A stretch of DNA of 5,995 nt from Pseudomonadota bacterium (lineage in GTDB: Bacteria > Pseudomonadota > Alphaproteobacteria > Rhizobiales > Hyphomicrobiaceae). The stretch's first letter is position 1; every line of letters begins with the position of its first letter. This document shows positions 1-5,995 of this stretch, piece by piece. Made by a program: the position numbers and the translations under genes. The notes beneath the pieces were generated by a model. It was not told the origin of the DNA. It made no database searches and saw only the letters and a list, made by a program, of their open reading frames with translations. Where the stretch lies: the NCBI GenBank assembly GCA_021813195.1, contig JAKALI010000277.1, positions 1 to 5,995 on the forward strand. The letters are read 5' to 3'.

Positions 1-1
1 C

Positions 2-1699
2 CGCATCAGGGTCCGGATCAGCCGTAGTGTGCAGGCAGCGCCGTTTGCCGACTTCGATCGGCACCTGGTGGATCGGCGACGCGAAGCGGATGAATACTTT
101 GCGACGATCCAGGACTCCATCGCGGACGCGGACGCCCGTCTCGTGCATCGCCAGGCGCTCGCCGGCCTGATCTGGAGCAAGCAATTTTATTGCTTCGACG
201 TCCCGCAATGGTTGGATGGCGATGTTGGGCAACCCCCTCCGCCGGATTCGAGACGCGGCGCGCGCAATGCCGACTGGCGACATCTGAACACCGCCGACAT
301 CCTGTCGATACCGGACAAATGGGAGTACCCGTGGTTCGCCGCCTGGGATCTCGCTTTTCAGTGCGTTCCGTATGCCCGGATCGACCCGACGTTCGCGAAG
401 GAGCAACTCGTGCTACTCACCCGCGAGTGGTACATGCACCCCAGCGGGCAAATACCGGCCTACGAGTGGTCCTTCCAGGACGTCAACCCGCCGGTGCACG
501 CGTGGGCCGCTTGGCGGGTCTTCGAGATCGACCGCGTGGCAAACGGGGGACGTGGCGACCGAGTGTTCCTCGAACGTGTATTCCACAAACTGATGCTGAA
601 TTTCACCTGGTGGGTCAATCGCAAGGATCGCGCGGGACGACACGTCTTCCAGGGCGGCTTTCTCGGCCTCGACAATGTGGGGGTATTCGACCGCAATGCG
701 GTGATCCCCGGCGGCGGATTCCTCGACCAGTCGGACGGCACGAGCTGGATGGCAATGTACGCACTCAACCTGATGCGCATTGCGCTCGAGCTGGCACTCG
801 AGAATCCCGTCTACGAGGATGTGGCGACCAAATTTTTCGAACATTTCCTCTACATCGCCGCAGCGATGAACGGCATCGGCGAGAGCCATCTTTCGCTCTG
901 GGACGAGCAGGATCAATTCTTCTATGACGTCCTTCACTTCCCGGAAGGCGAAGACGTGCGTGTCCGGGTTCGGTCGATCGTCGGGTTGATCCCCCTGTGC
1001 GCAGTCGAGATTCTTGAGCCCGAGACATTGGACCGACTGCCCGGCTTCAAGCGTCGACTCGAGTGGTTCATGAAGTATCGACCGCAACTCGCGGCACTGG
1101 TCTCTCGGTGGAACGAACCAGGTCGTGGCGACCGCAGGCTCCTATCCCTACTGCGCGGGCACCGCATGAAGAGGCTGTTGCATCGAGCGCTCGACGAGAA
1201 CGAGTTTCTTAGCGACTTTGGGATTCGCTCGCTATCGCGGTCACACGTTGACCCACCGTACGGACTCGACGTGCGCGGACATCGTTTCGAGGTCAGCTAT
1301 GCGCCAGCGGAGTCTCGCACCGTCGACTTTGGCGGCAATTCGAACTGGCGCGGCCCGATATGGTTCTCGGTCAACTACTTGCTGATCGATTCGTTGCGCC
1401 GCTTCCATCGCTATTACGGCGACGACTTCGCGGTCGAGTCACCGACGGGTAGCGGCCGCACCGCCACCCTGCGAGAGATCGCCTCCGATATCTCCGCACG
1501 ACTCGCGCAGATCTTTCTGCGCAATTCCGTCGGTCATCGTCCAGTGTTCGGAGATCGGCCACAGTATCAACTCGATCCACACTTCAGGGATCACATCCTC
1601 TTCCACGAATACTTCCACGGTGATTCCGGATGCGGACTTGGCGCCTCTCACCAGACGGGCTGGACGGCGTTGATCGCGGACCTTTTGTCGAGCGACTGA
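2..1699 (+). CDS. GH63/MGH1-like glycoside hydrolase, C-terminal part (5' truncated by window edge)
   Basis: The frame is open from base 2 to the TGA at 1697-1699, giving 565 visible residues. The GTG at base 29 lies inside the conserved domain and is not a convincing start, so the real start is upstream; from memory family members are near 880 residues, so roughly 300 are missing. The visible part is an (alpha/alpha)6-barrel clan-G glycosidase domain. Conserved blocks are DKWEYPWFAAWD (bases 314-349), PAYEWSFQDVNPPVHAWAAWRVF, GLDNVGVFDR, NWRGPIWFSVNYLLIDSLRRF and FHEYFHGDSGCGLGASHQTGWTAL near the end. By analogy with GH63 glucosidase I and mannosylglycerate hydrolase, the Asp of GLDN (codon 671-673) is the likely general acid and the Glu of HEYFHG (codon 1607-1609) the likely general base; both are present. 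The visible part shows no membrane segment, so a cytoplasmic enzyme on a glucoside or mannoside is likely. The substrate cannot be assigned. The family call is firm; the catalytic pair is inference. Confidence 0.88.
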   Translation, partial: RIRVRISRSVQAAPFADFDRHLVDRRREADEYFATIQDSIADADARLVHRQALAGLIWSKQFYCFDVPQWLDGDVGQPPPPDSRRGARNADWRHLNTADILSIPDKWEYPWFAAWDLAFQCVPYARIDPTFAKEQLVLLTREWYMHPSGQIPAYEWSFQDVNPPVHAWAAWRVFEIDRVANGGRGDRVFLERVFHKLMLNFTWWVNRKDRAGRHVFQGGFLGLDNVGVFDRNAVIPGGGFLDQSDGTSWMAMYALNLMRIALELALENPVYEDVATKFFEHFLYIAAAMNGIGESHLSLWDEQDQFFYDVLHFPEGEDVRVRVRSIVGLIPLCAVEILEPETLDRLPGFKRRLEWFMKYRPQLAALVSRWNEPGRGDRRLLSLLRGHRMKRLLHRALDENEFLSDFGIRSLSRSHVDPPYGLDVRGHRFEVSYAPAESRTVDFGGNSNWRGPIWFSVNYLLIDSLRRFHRYYGDDFAVESPTGSGRTATLREIASDISARLAQIFLRNSVGHRPVFGDRPQYQLDPHFRDHILFHEYFHGDSGCGLGASHQTGWTALIADLLSSD

Positions 1700-2752
1700 G
1701 TGAGGCCATCGCTCGCAATCGCGACATTCTTCGCGATCGTACAGTTATGGTCCCTGAGTGCGCGTGCTGGCTGCGTGAGCGCGGGCATCAATCTAGACGA
1801 GCATCTGCTCGTCGACCCGCCGCGCGATGAGGATTATGCAGGTGGGCTCTCGATCTACGCGGCCACTCGGGATGGGCGCTGCGGTCCGCGTTGGTCAACC
1901 CATGGGCTGAAGTGGCTGGACGAACACTTGAGGAGAACGGATCGATCCGATCACGATGGTCCATCGTCAAACGCCATCGGCGGGGGTTTGCTCGTAATGA
2001 CACCGGGCCACTTACGCGCCAGGCAGGCGGTCCTCGGCGATCGCCCTTACTCGAGCCTGCTGTACCTGAGCGCCACACGAGAGTCGGTGTTCGACGATGA
2101 GAACTCCGCAATCGATTCGTCCATTACGTTCGGGATCATGGGTCTTGGTCTTGCCCAAGGTGTTCAGCAGGTGCTGCACGACGCCACCGGAAGCGCCCAG
2201 GCCCGCGGTTGGTCTCATCAGATTTCCTCAGGTGGCGAGCCGACGGCGCGCGTGGAGATCTCCCGCCAGTCGCTCTGGTCTTCGTCGAAACGGGAGGGAT
2301 CATTGCAGACGGATCTCAAGGGGGCGTGGACGGTGAACGTGGGCACGCTGACCGACGTGGGTCTCGCCTTCAACGCGCGCGCTGGTTGGATTGCGTCGCC
2401 TTGGTGGAGCGTCGCCCCGGAGCAGAATACCTACGCCGACGGGTTCGGATCTGTGGCCTCGCTCCCTACACTGAACCGGCCGGAATTGTTTGTGATGGCG
2501 GGCGGTCGCGTTCGCCTTCGCGCGTATGACGCATTTCTCCAGGGTCAGTTCCGGCATAGCGATCTGCGTTATTCACCGACAGATCTGCAGCCGATTCTCA
2601 TGGACGCTTGGCTCGGCGTGCAGTGGATGCCGCGCAACGGTTTGGTCATCCGCTATGTCGCGAGATTTCAGACCCCCGAGCTGCGCTACGGCAATGGATC
2701 GCGAAACCTTCTATGGGGTAGCGTCGAATTCGCCTTCCTACCCGGAGCGTGA
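1700..2752 (+). CDS. LpxR-family (DUF2219) outer-membrane protein, putative lipid A deacylase relative
   Basis: This 350-residue protein begins with a GTG directly after the upstream TGA. No earlier start is possible, and the GTG yields a good Sec signal peptide (hydrophobic residues 5-20, likely SPase I site after Ala-Arg-Ala near residue 23). LpxR-family landmarks are DYAGGL (45-50), GDRPYSSLLYL (113-123), ITFGIMGLGLAQGVQQVLHD (142-161) with the conserved His160, and RGWSHQ. Alternating beta-strand patterns fill the C-terminal half, ending in RNLLWGSVEFAFLPGA as expected for a 12-stranded barrel. Salmonella LpxR is a calcium-dependent enzyme that removes the 3'-acyloxyacyl group of lipid A in the outer membrane. 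Compared with its Asn9, Asp10, Thr34, Lys67, Arg68 and His122, I see Asn31, Leu32, Ala47, Leu105, Arg106 and His160. Several active-site positions are therefore altered, and activity is uncertain. There is no clear Shine-Dalgarno sequence; translation is probably coupled to the upstream gene. Family assignment is confident, enzymatic activity is not. Confidence 0.82.
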   Translation: MRPSLAIATFFAIVQLWSLSARAGCVSAGINLDEHLLVDPPRDEDYAGGLSIYAATRDGRCGPRWSTHGLKWLDEHLRRTDRSDHDGPSSNAIGGGLLVMTPGHLRARQAVLGDRPYSSLLYLSATRESVFDDENSAIDSSITFGIMGLGLAQGVQQVLHDATGSAQARGWSHQISSGGEPTARVEISRQSLWSSSKREGSLQTDLKGAWTVNVGTLTDVGLAFNARAGWIASPWWSVAPEQNTYADGFGSVASLPTLNRPELFVMAGGRVRLRAYDAFLQGQFRHSDLRYSPTDLQPILMDAWLGVQWMPRNGLVIRYVARFQTPELRYGNGSRNLLWGSVEFAFLPGA

Positions 2753-2765
2753 TCGCGGCGCCCAG

Positions 2766-3326
2766 TCACATTCCGAGTTGTTCTGCGAGTGAGCGGTAGG
2801 ATTGCGGGTCATCCTTTTTGGCGCGGTGACGCTCGAGAACCCCCGCCATCGTCCGGTCCGTCGCCGTAACGCCACAGCCCTCGACGATTCGGTTCATGAA
2901 ATTGAACAACGCGCAGATACGTATCGCGTGAAAGAGCGCCGTTTCGTCCCAACCGGCCGCGTATACGCCTTCGGCATCCGCGTCGGACATCCGACTCGGG
3001 GTCTCGGTCAACTTCCGGACAAATGCGAGAAGTGCGCGCATCGGCGGCTCGACGAGTCCGCCATTCGGATCGTGCAAGGCGCTCTCTAGAACGTCGGCTG
3101 ATACGTCGTGGATTTGGGCAATCACTGTGTGCGCGCCGATGCAATATTTGCAGGCGTTCACTGCGGAGACGTACGCAGCAATCAGTTCGCGTTGCCCGAT
3201 CGTCAGTGGCGACGGCGCGCGCAGGACCGCGTCATGATACTCAAGCAGGGGCAGCAGCCCATCCGGAAACCTTCGAAATACATCCAGGAGCTGCGGCTCG
3301 TCGGGTAGGGACGGAAATCGTGCCAT
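2766..3326 (-). CDS. Carboxymuconolactone decarboxylase / AhpD-fold peroxidase-related protein
   Basis: The 186-residue protein belongs to the AhpD-like CMD superfamily, in the 'uncharacterized peroxidase-related enzyme' subgroup. The hallmark is CKYCIGAHTVIA at residues 59-70, giving the Cys59-X2-Cys62-X3-His66 redox motif, preceded by the usual acidic residue in GQRELIAAYVSAVN. The helix ALFNFMNRIVEGCG (139-152) is also typical. In AhpD the two cysteines and the histidine reduce hydroperoxides, acting as a disulfide relay; a similar cytoplasmic thiol-peroxidase role is inferred here, and the reductant partner is unknown. The frame extends 20 codons upstream to an ATG at 3386. I chose the ATG at 3324-3326 because it starts at the conserved family N-terminus (ARFPSLPDEP) and has a GGAG nine bases upstream. 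Its stop lies 13 bp from the stop of the convergent LpxR-like gene. It is divergent from the HAD gene. Confidence 0.88.
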   Translation of the reverse strand: MARFPSLPDEPQLLDVFRRFPDGLLPLLEYHDAVLRAPSPLTIGQRELIAAYVSAVNACKYCIGAHTVIAQIHDVSADVLESALHDPNGGLVEPPMRALLAFVRKLTETPSRMSDADAEGVYAAGWDETALFHAIRICALFNFMNRIVEGCGVTATDRTMAGVLERHRAKKDDPQSYRSLAEQLGM

Positions 3327-3604
3327 TGCTCTGTACTCCAGTCGAATAGAATGAATTCTGTCGTCCTCTCGAAGAAGAAGCCCCACTTATCCCCCGGCCC
3401 GAATTGGTGCAAGCGCCCCCCAAGTCCGCACCGGCTGTCTGGCTTAGAGGGGCGATGAACTCAAAAGGATTCGCGGTGTCCCCGCATAAAATACCCTTGA
3501 CCGCCAATTGGCCTCGACGGAGCTATGAGCGCTCGCGAGGTCGGTCTCCTCGTGTAAGATCGCCCTCATTCCCCCCGACACCGCAGAAGGCGGAATGGCT
3601 CTTC
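3327..3604. other. Divergent intergenic region between the AhpD-like and HAD genes
   Basis: This 278-base region must hold the promoters of both divergent genes, but I find no hexamer pair with good spacing. Candidate elements are weak. A TTGACC at 3497-3502 has no matching -10 at 17 bases, and a TAAGAT at 3555-3560 has no -35. A minus-strand TTGCAC (3412-3407) lies 15 bases before GATAAG (3391-3386). A perfect 10-base palindrome GCCAATTGGC occupies 3503-3512 and could be an operator, although a 10-base palindrome can arise by chance. The HAD reading frame runs open through part of the region (from 3404), but its composition there lacks domain signal, so I treat it as non-coding. Confidence 0.4.
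3336..3339 (-). promoter_or_regulatory. Shine-Dalgarno of the AhpD-like gene (decides its start)
   Basis: Read on the minus strand this is GGAG, separated by nine bases from the ATG at 3326-3324. It supports that start over the in-frame ATG 60 bases upstream. Confidence 0.6.
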
Positions 3605-4291
3605 ATGAGACCGCTCCATGGAATTCGTGCCTGCATTTTCGACGCCTACGGCACGATCTTCGACTTCGCCACCATTGTGACGCTTTGTACAGATATTCCT
3701 CACGAGACGCGTGATGCATTGGCGGCGCTCTGGCGCGAAAAACAACTGCAGTACACGTGGTTGCGCACCATTTAGCAACAGTACGTCGACTTCTGGCAGG
3801 TGACCGGCGACGCCTTGGACTACGCACTCGAAAGCCTTCACCTCACGAACCCTTCCCTGCGCGCACACCTGATGAGTCTATACCTCACGCCACCTGTGTT
3901 TCCGGAGATTCCGGGGGTGCTCCGCAACTTGCGTTCCGCCGGCTTTATCACGGCAATCCTGTCGAATGGCTCGATGCCGATGATCGAGTCGGCGTCGCGC
4001 GCCGCCGGAGTCGAGGATCTGATCGATGTCGTATTGTCCGCCGATGCGGTGCGGTGCTTCAAAACACACCCTCGCGTGTATGAGCATGCGCTCGAACGGC
4101 TGGCGTTGCGTCCAGATCAAGTCTCGTTCCAATCGTCGAACGCATGGGATGCGTTCGCCGCTTCCGCGTTCGGTATGCGCGTCGTATGGTGTAATCGTTA
4201 CAAACAGCGACGCGAGCGACTCCCGGGCTCGCCGGATCATGAGGTTCACAGCCTCGCAGAACTGCCATCGTTGCTCGAGCCGCCGCCTTGA
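3605..4291 (+). pseudogene. HAD-family L-2-haloacid dehalogenase-type gene with in-frame amber stop
   Basis: The frame encodes 228 codons, the usual length for type II haloacid dehalogenases, but codon 57 is TAG (3773-3775). Homology continues in the same frame on both sides, with YTWLRTI before and QQYVDFWQVTGDALDYAL after, so no indel is involved. The conserved residues of the family are otherwise intact: nucleophile Asp13 in FDAYGT, Ser120-Asn121 in ILSNG, Lys153 in FKTHPRVYE, and SSNAWD (177-182). An intact enzyme of this class hydrolyses short L-2-haloalkanoates to D-2-hydroxyacids in the cytoplasm through an aspartyl ester. The start is the ATG at 3605, just before the core fold, with a purine-rich AGAAGGCGGAA upstream. 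Reinitiation at GTG 3800 would give 163 residues lacking the nucleophile. Possible causes are a recent nonsense mutation (for example CAG to TAG), a sequencing error or tRNA suppression. The gene ends 17 bases before the DehI-like start, so the two probably form one transcription unit. Confidence 0.83.
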
Positions 4292-4293
4292 GC

Positions 4294-4298
4294 GAAGG
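4294..4298 (+). promoter_or_regulatory. Shine-Dalgarno of the DehI-like gene
   Basis: GAAGG lies ten bases before the ATG at 4309. It favours that start over the in-frame TTG at 4288, which overlaps the HAD stop codon. Confidence 0.5.
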
Positions 4299-4308
4299 TT
4301 CGGAACGC

Positions 4309-5121
4309 ATGCCAAATCCGCCGGAACGTGTCCCTGGAACCGCAGCGCCGGAAGTCGCGGCGATATTTGCCGACATTTGTGCGGTCTCGCACGTACCGGC
4401 GGTCAACTCCGTCTGGCGACAGATCGCCGCGGTACCGGTCGCACTCGAATGGACGTGGAGATCGGTTCGGCCATTGGTTTTGTCGGCGGACATGGACGCT
4501 GCGCGGAGCCGAGTCGCGCGCGCGATTTCTTTACCACAGTTAGAGAATCGGACGCGAGCTGCTTTGGCTTCCGCTGATGTCAAGGCGGAATCGTTGCCAC
4601 GAATCCGTGCAATTCTTGCGACCTTCTTGCGGGGCAATTTGACTAATCTCATAGCGTTGACGGCCCTGCGTCTACGTATGGACGTGATTAGCCCGTTCGA
4701 CGCCGAAACCTCACCGACCGACGCGGAGCCATTCGCGGGATCACCGGCTGCGCAATCGTCGCGGACCACGGCACTGACGTCGTATTCGATTGCGCTGACC
4801 AAGAGACTCGCGGCGAAGCACGAGACCATTGGAGACAGCTTCACGCCTGGGCTGTACCTTGCTCTTGCACAGTGGCCCGGTCTGTTGGCGGCTCTACCCG
4901 AATGGCTAGGGCCGCTCTATGCACCCGATGCGATGCGCATGGCGCGGCAATCGGCGGTTCGCGCGGCGGAGACGGAAGCCATTGCGATGAATCCTCACGA
5001 CGGACCGATACCGGCGGAATCACGAAACATCCGACCCCTGGTAGAACGATTCGCTCGGTTCGTGATTCCTGAGATGATCCCGGTGTCCCTCGCGTTGGAT
5101 CGATTGATTTCATCAGCATAA
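4309..5121 (+). CDS. DehI-like protein (halocarboxylic acid dehydrogenase DehI family)
   Basis: This 270-residue, almost all-helical protein has the two-repeat layout of DehI, the group I dehalogenase that removes halide from both D- and L-2-haloacids by direct water attack. Repeat one carries EVAAIFADICAVSHVPAVNSVWRQIAAVPVALEWTWRSVRPL (residues 15-56) and FLRGNLTNLIALTAL (106-120). Repeat two carries LYLALAQWPGLLAALPEWLGPLY (182-204). I aligned it by eye to the Pseudomonas putida PP3 DehI sequence as I remember it. The GN motif that supplies Asn114 is kept (Asn110). The catalytic Asp189 falls on Leu182 and Trp34 on Ala31. Dehalogenation by the DehI mechanism is therefore unlikely, and its real activity is unknown. 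The start is the ATG with GAAGG ten bases upstream; a TTG at 4288 overlapping the HAD stop is the alternative. No signal peptide is seen, so it is probably cytoplasmic. An insertion sequence begins about 130 bases downstream. Confidence 0.72.
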   Translation: MPNPPERVPGTAAPEVAAIFADICAVSHVPAVNSVWRQIAAVPVALEWTWRSVRPLVLSADMDAARSRVARAISLPQLENRTRAALASADVKAESLPRIRAILATFLRGNLTNLIALTALRLRMDVISPFDAETSPTDAEPFAGSPAAQSSRTTALTSYSIALTKRLAAKHETIGDSFTPGLYLALAQWPGLLAALPEWLGPLYAPDAMRMARQSAVRAAETEAIAMNPHDGPIPAESRNIRPLVERFARFVIPEMIPVSLALDRLISSA

Positions 5122-5249
5122 TCCAAAGGGGATAATATTTTTCCACGTGAGGCTATTCGATCGCCATTCCTGCATTTGCGTGCGAATCTAGCGATTTTCG
5201 GCATCGATTCGGCGTGCAATTGCAGTACTATCCCCGCGCGTTGGCCTAA
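5122..5249. other. Intergenic gap between the DehI-like gene and the IS end
   Basis: I see no gene here. Base composition is more AT-rich just after the stop (GATAATATTTTT near 5131-5142). A short inverted repeat, CGAATC/GATTCG, flanks a 17-base loop around 5180-5215; it has no U-tract and is not a convincing terminator. The last four bases before the proposed IS end are CTAA. Confidence 0.4.
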
Positions 5250-5268
5250 CAGGCTGTTGAAAAACGCC
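5250..5268 (+). repeat. Putative left terminal inverted repeat of the IS
   Basis: The sequence CAGGCTGTTGAAAAACGCC resembles the GGCTGTTGAAAAA-type termini common in IS5/IS1182-group elements. It lies 65 bases before the transposase start, a usual distance. The partner repeat is not in the window, so the exact first base is uncertain by a few nucleotides. Confidence 0.6.
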
Positions 5269-5302
5269 TCACATCATGCACAGTACGCCATCGACAACGT
5301 CT

Positions 5303-5306
5303 GGAG
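5303..5306 (+). promoter_or_regulatory. Shine-Dalgarno of the transposase (decides its start)
   Basis: GGAG is eight bases before the ATG at 5315. It is only two bases from the in-frame ATG at 5309, so the second ATG is the better start. Confidence 0.5.
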
Positions 5307-5314
5307 CGATGCGG

Positions 5315-5995
5315 ATGCGCGGAGTGGATGTGCAGCAAGGCGGGATGTTCAGTTACGTCTCGCTCGAAGATCGGGTGCCGGCGGATCACCCGCTGCGCGC
5401 GGTGCGAAGGCTGCTGGATGAGGCGCTTTCGAGCATGAGCCGGGAATTTGACCGTGTCTACGCTGAGGGCGGTCGCGCCTCGATCGCGCCGGAGCGCCTC
5501 GTGCGTGCTTTGACGTTGCAGATCCTGTACTCGATCCGCAGCGAACGGCTCCTGTGCGAGCAACTCGATTACAACCTGTTGTTCCGCTGGTTCGTGGGCC
5601 TGAGCGTCGATGAAGCGGTGTGGGACCACTCGACGTTCACGAAGAACCGGGAGCGACTGATCGAGGCGAAGGTGGCGCGCAAGTTGCTGCGCCGCGTAGT
5701 TCGCAGCGCCAAGGCGGCGCGACTGCTGTCCAACGAGCACTTCAGCGTCGATGGCACGCTGATCGAGTCGTGGGCGGCGGTCAAGAGCATGCGCCGGCGC
5801 GATGGCCAGGATGAGCCGCCAGGACCCGGGCGCAATCGTAGCGTCGACTTTCACGGCGAGAAGCGCACCAACGAGACGCACGTATCGCCGACGGACCCCG
5901 AAGCGAAGCTGTATCGCAAGAGCCGCAACGTCGCGGCCAAGCTCTCGTACATGGCGCACGTGCTGATGGATCACCGGCACGGCTTGCCGGTGGAC
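5315..5995 (+). CDS. IS5/IS1182-type transposase, N-terminal 227 residues (3' truncated by window edge)
   Basis: The frame is open to the last base without a stop. Residues 1 to about 115 form the InsH-type N-terminal domain (DUF772/PF05598), with LEDRVPADHPLRAVRRL, RLVRALTLQILYSIRSERLLCEQLDYNLLFRWFVGL and the closing VWDHSTFTKNRERL. The DDE catalytic domain follows: FSVDGTLIESWAAVKS contains the first catalytic aspartate (residue 146). It continues with VDFHGEKRTNETHVSPTDPEAKLYRKS and KLSYMAHVLMDHRHGLPVD, all characteristic of this transposase group. The second Asp and the Glu should lie beyond the window. The enzyme would catalyse cut-and-paste movement of its own element. No frameshift or stop is seen in the visible half, so it may be active. 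The large open frame on the opposite strand is a composition shadow. Confidence 0.88.
   Translation, partial: MRGVDVQQGGMFSYVSLEDRVPADHPLRAVRRLLDEALSSMSREFDRVYAEGGRASIAPERLVRALTLQILYSIRSERLLCEQLDYNLLFRWFVGLSVDEAVWDHSTFTKNRERLIEAKVARKLLRRVVRSAKAARLLSNEHFSVDGTLIESWAAVKSMRRRDGQDEPPGPGRNRSVDFHGEKRTNETHVSPTDPEAKLYRKSRNVAAKLSYMAHVLMDHRHGLPVD

Larger units (their letters stand above)
5250..5995 (+). mobile_element. IS5/IS1182-type insertion sequence, left part only
   Basis: The element begins with a typical terminal repeat at 5250 and carries a transposase gene from 5315 to the window edge. The right end, second inverted repeat and second target copy lie outside the window. The four bases just before the end, CTAA (5246-5249), fit the YTAR target preference known for several IS5-group elements; this placement of the boundary is inference. 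The element has inserted downstream of the DehI-like gene without damaging its reading frame. Confidence 0.78.

Noticed and set aside
413..1087. 224-codon minus-strand frame, and a 245-codon plus frame at 190-927, inside the glycosidase
   Set aside because: Both overlap the strongly conserved glycosidase domain in other frames and show no family motif.
29..1699. Taking GTG 29 as the true start of the glycosidase
   Set aside because: The frame is open to the window edge, and the conserved APFADFD segment right after the GTG is internal in this family, so the gene is truncated by the window.
2736..2801. Possible terminator between the convergent genes: TCCTACC (2736-2742) pairing with GGTAGGA (2795-2801)
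   Set aside because: The loop would be 52 bases, there is no U-tract, and both arms lie inside the coding ends; chance complementarity is more likely.
4059..4844. 261-codon open frame on the minus strand opposite the HAD and DehI-like genes
   Set aside because: It lies antisense to two frames with clear family motifs. Its translation is Ala/Arg/Ser-rich without recognisable domain structure, as expected of a GC-rich shadow.
5104..5136. Possible promoter TTGATT ... GATAAT after the DehI-like gene
   Set aside because: The spacer is 21 bases and no gene starts nearby before the IS, so it was not called.
5246..5980. 244-codon open frame on the minus strand across the IS
   Set aside because: It is antisense to the recognisable transposase and crosses the IS end. 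Its His/Arg/Ala-rich composition is a shadow of the sense codons.

Overview
The window comes from a Gram-negative bacterium with GC-rich DNA, most likely a proteobacterium. The main pointer is a gene for an LpxR-type outer-membrane beta-barrel with a Sec signal peptide. The exact lineage cannot be read from the sequence. Coding density is high, with short intergenic gaps and one insertion sequence cut off by the right edge.

Layout. (1) Bases 2-1699 (+) are the C-terminal two thirds of a large cytoplasmic GH63/MGH1-like glycoside hydrolase whose 5' end lies outside the window. (2) Bases 1700-2752 (+) encode an LpxR-family (DUF2219) protein. It starts on the codon right after the hydrolase stop, so the two are probably co-transcribed. 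(3) Bases 2766-3326 (-) encode a carboxymuconolactone decarboxylase/AhpD-fold 'peroxidase-related' protein, convergent with the LpxR-like gene. (4) Bases 3327-3604 are a divergent intergenic region. (5) Bases 3605-4291 (+) are a full-length HAD-family gene of the L-2-haloacid dehalogenase type, interrupted by one in-frame amber codon. (6) Bases 4309-5121 (+) encode a protein with the DehI (group I haloacid dehalogenase) fold. (7) From about base 5250 to the right edge lies the left part of an IS5/IS1182-type insertion sequence with its terminal repeat and an incomplete transposase gene.

How they may work together. The glycosidase and the LpxR-like protein share a transcript by position but have no obvious common pathway. 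The HAD and DehI-like genes form a second small transcription unit that joins representatives of the two unrelated 2-haloacid dehalogenase classes. Neither is convincingly functional as a dehalogenase: the HAD gene has a stop at codon 57, and the DehI-like protein lacks the positions matching the catalytic Asp189 and the Trp34 of Pseudomonas DehI. The LpxR-like protein likewise differs at several positions that line the LpxR active site. I see no CRISPR array, defence cassette or RNA gene. The most interesting signals are these active-site losses and the nonsense codon, not a wholly new system.
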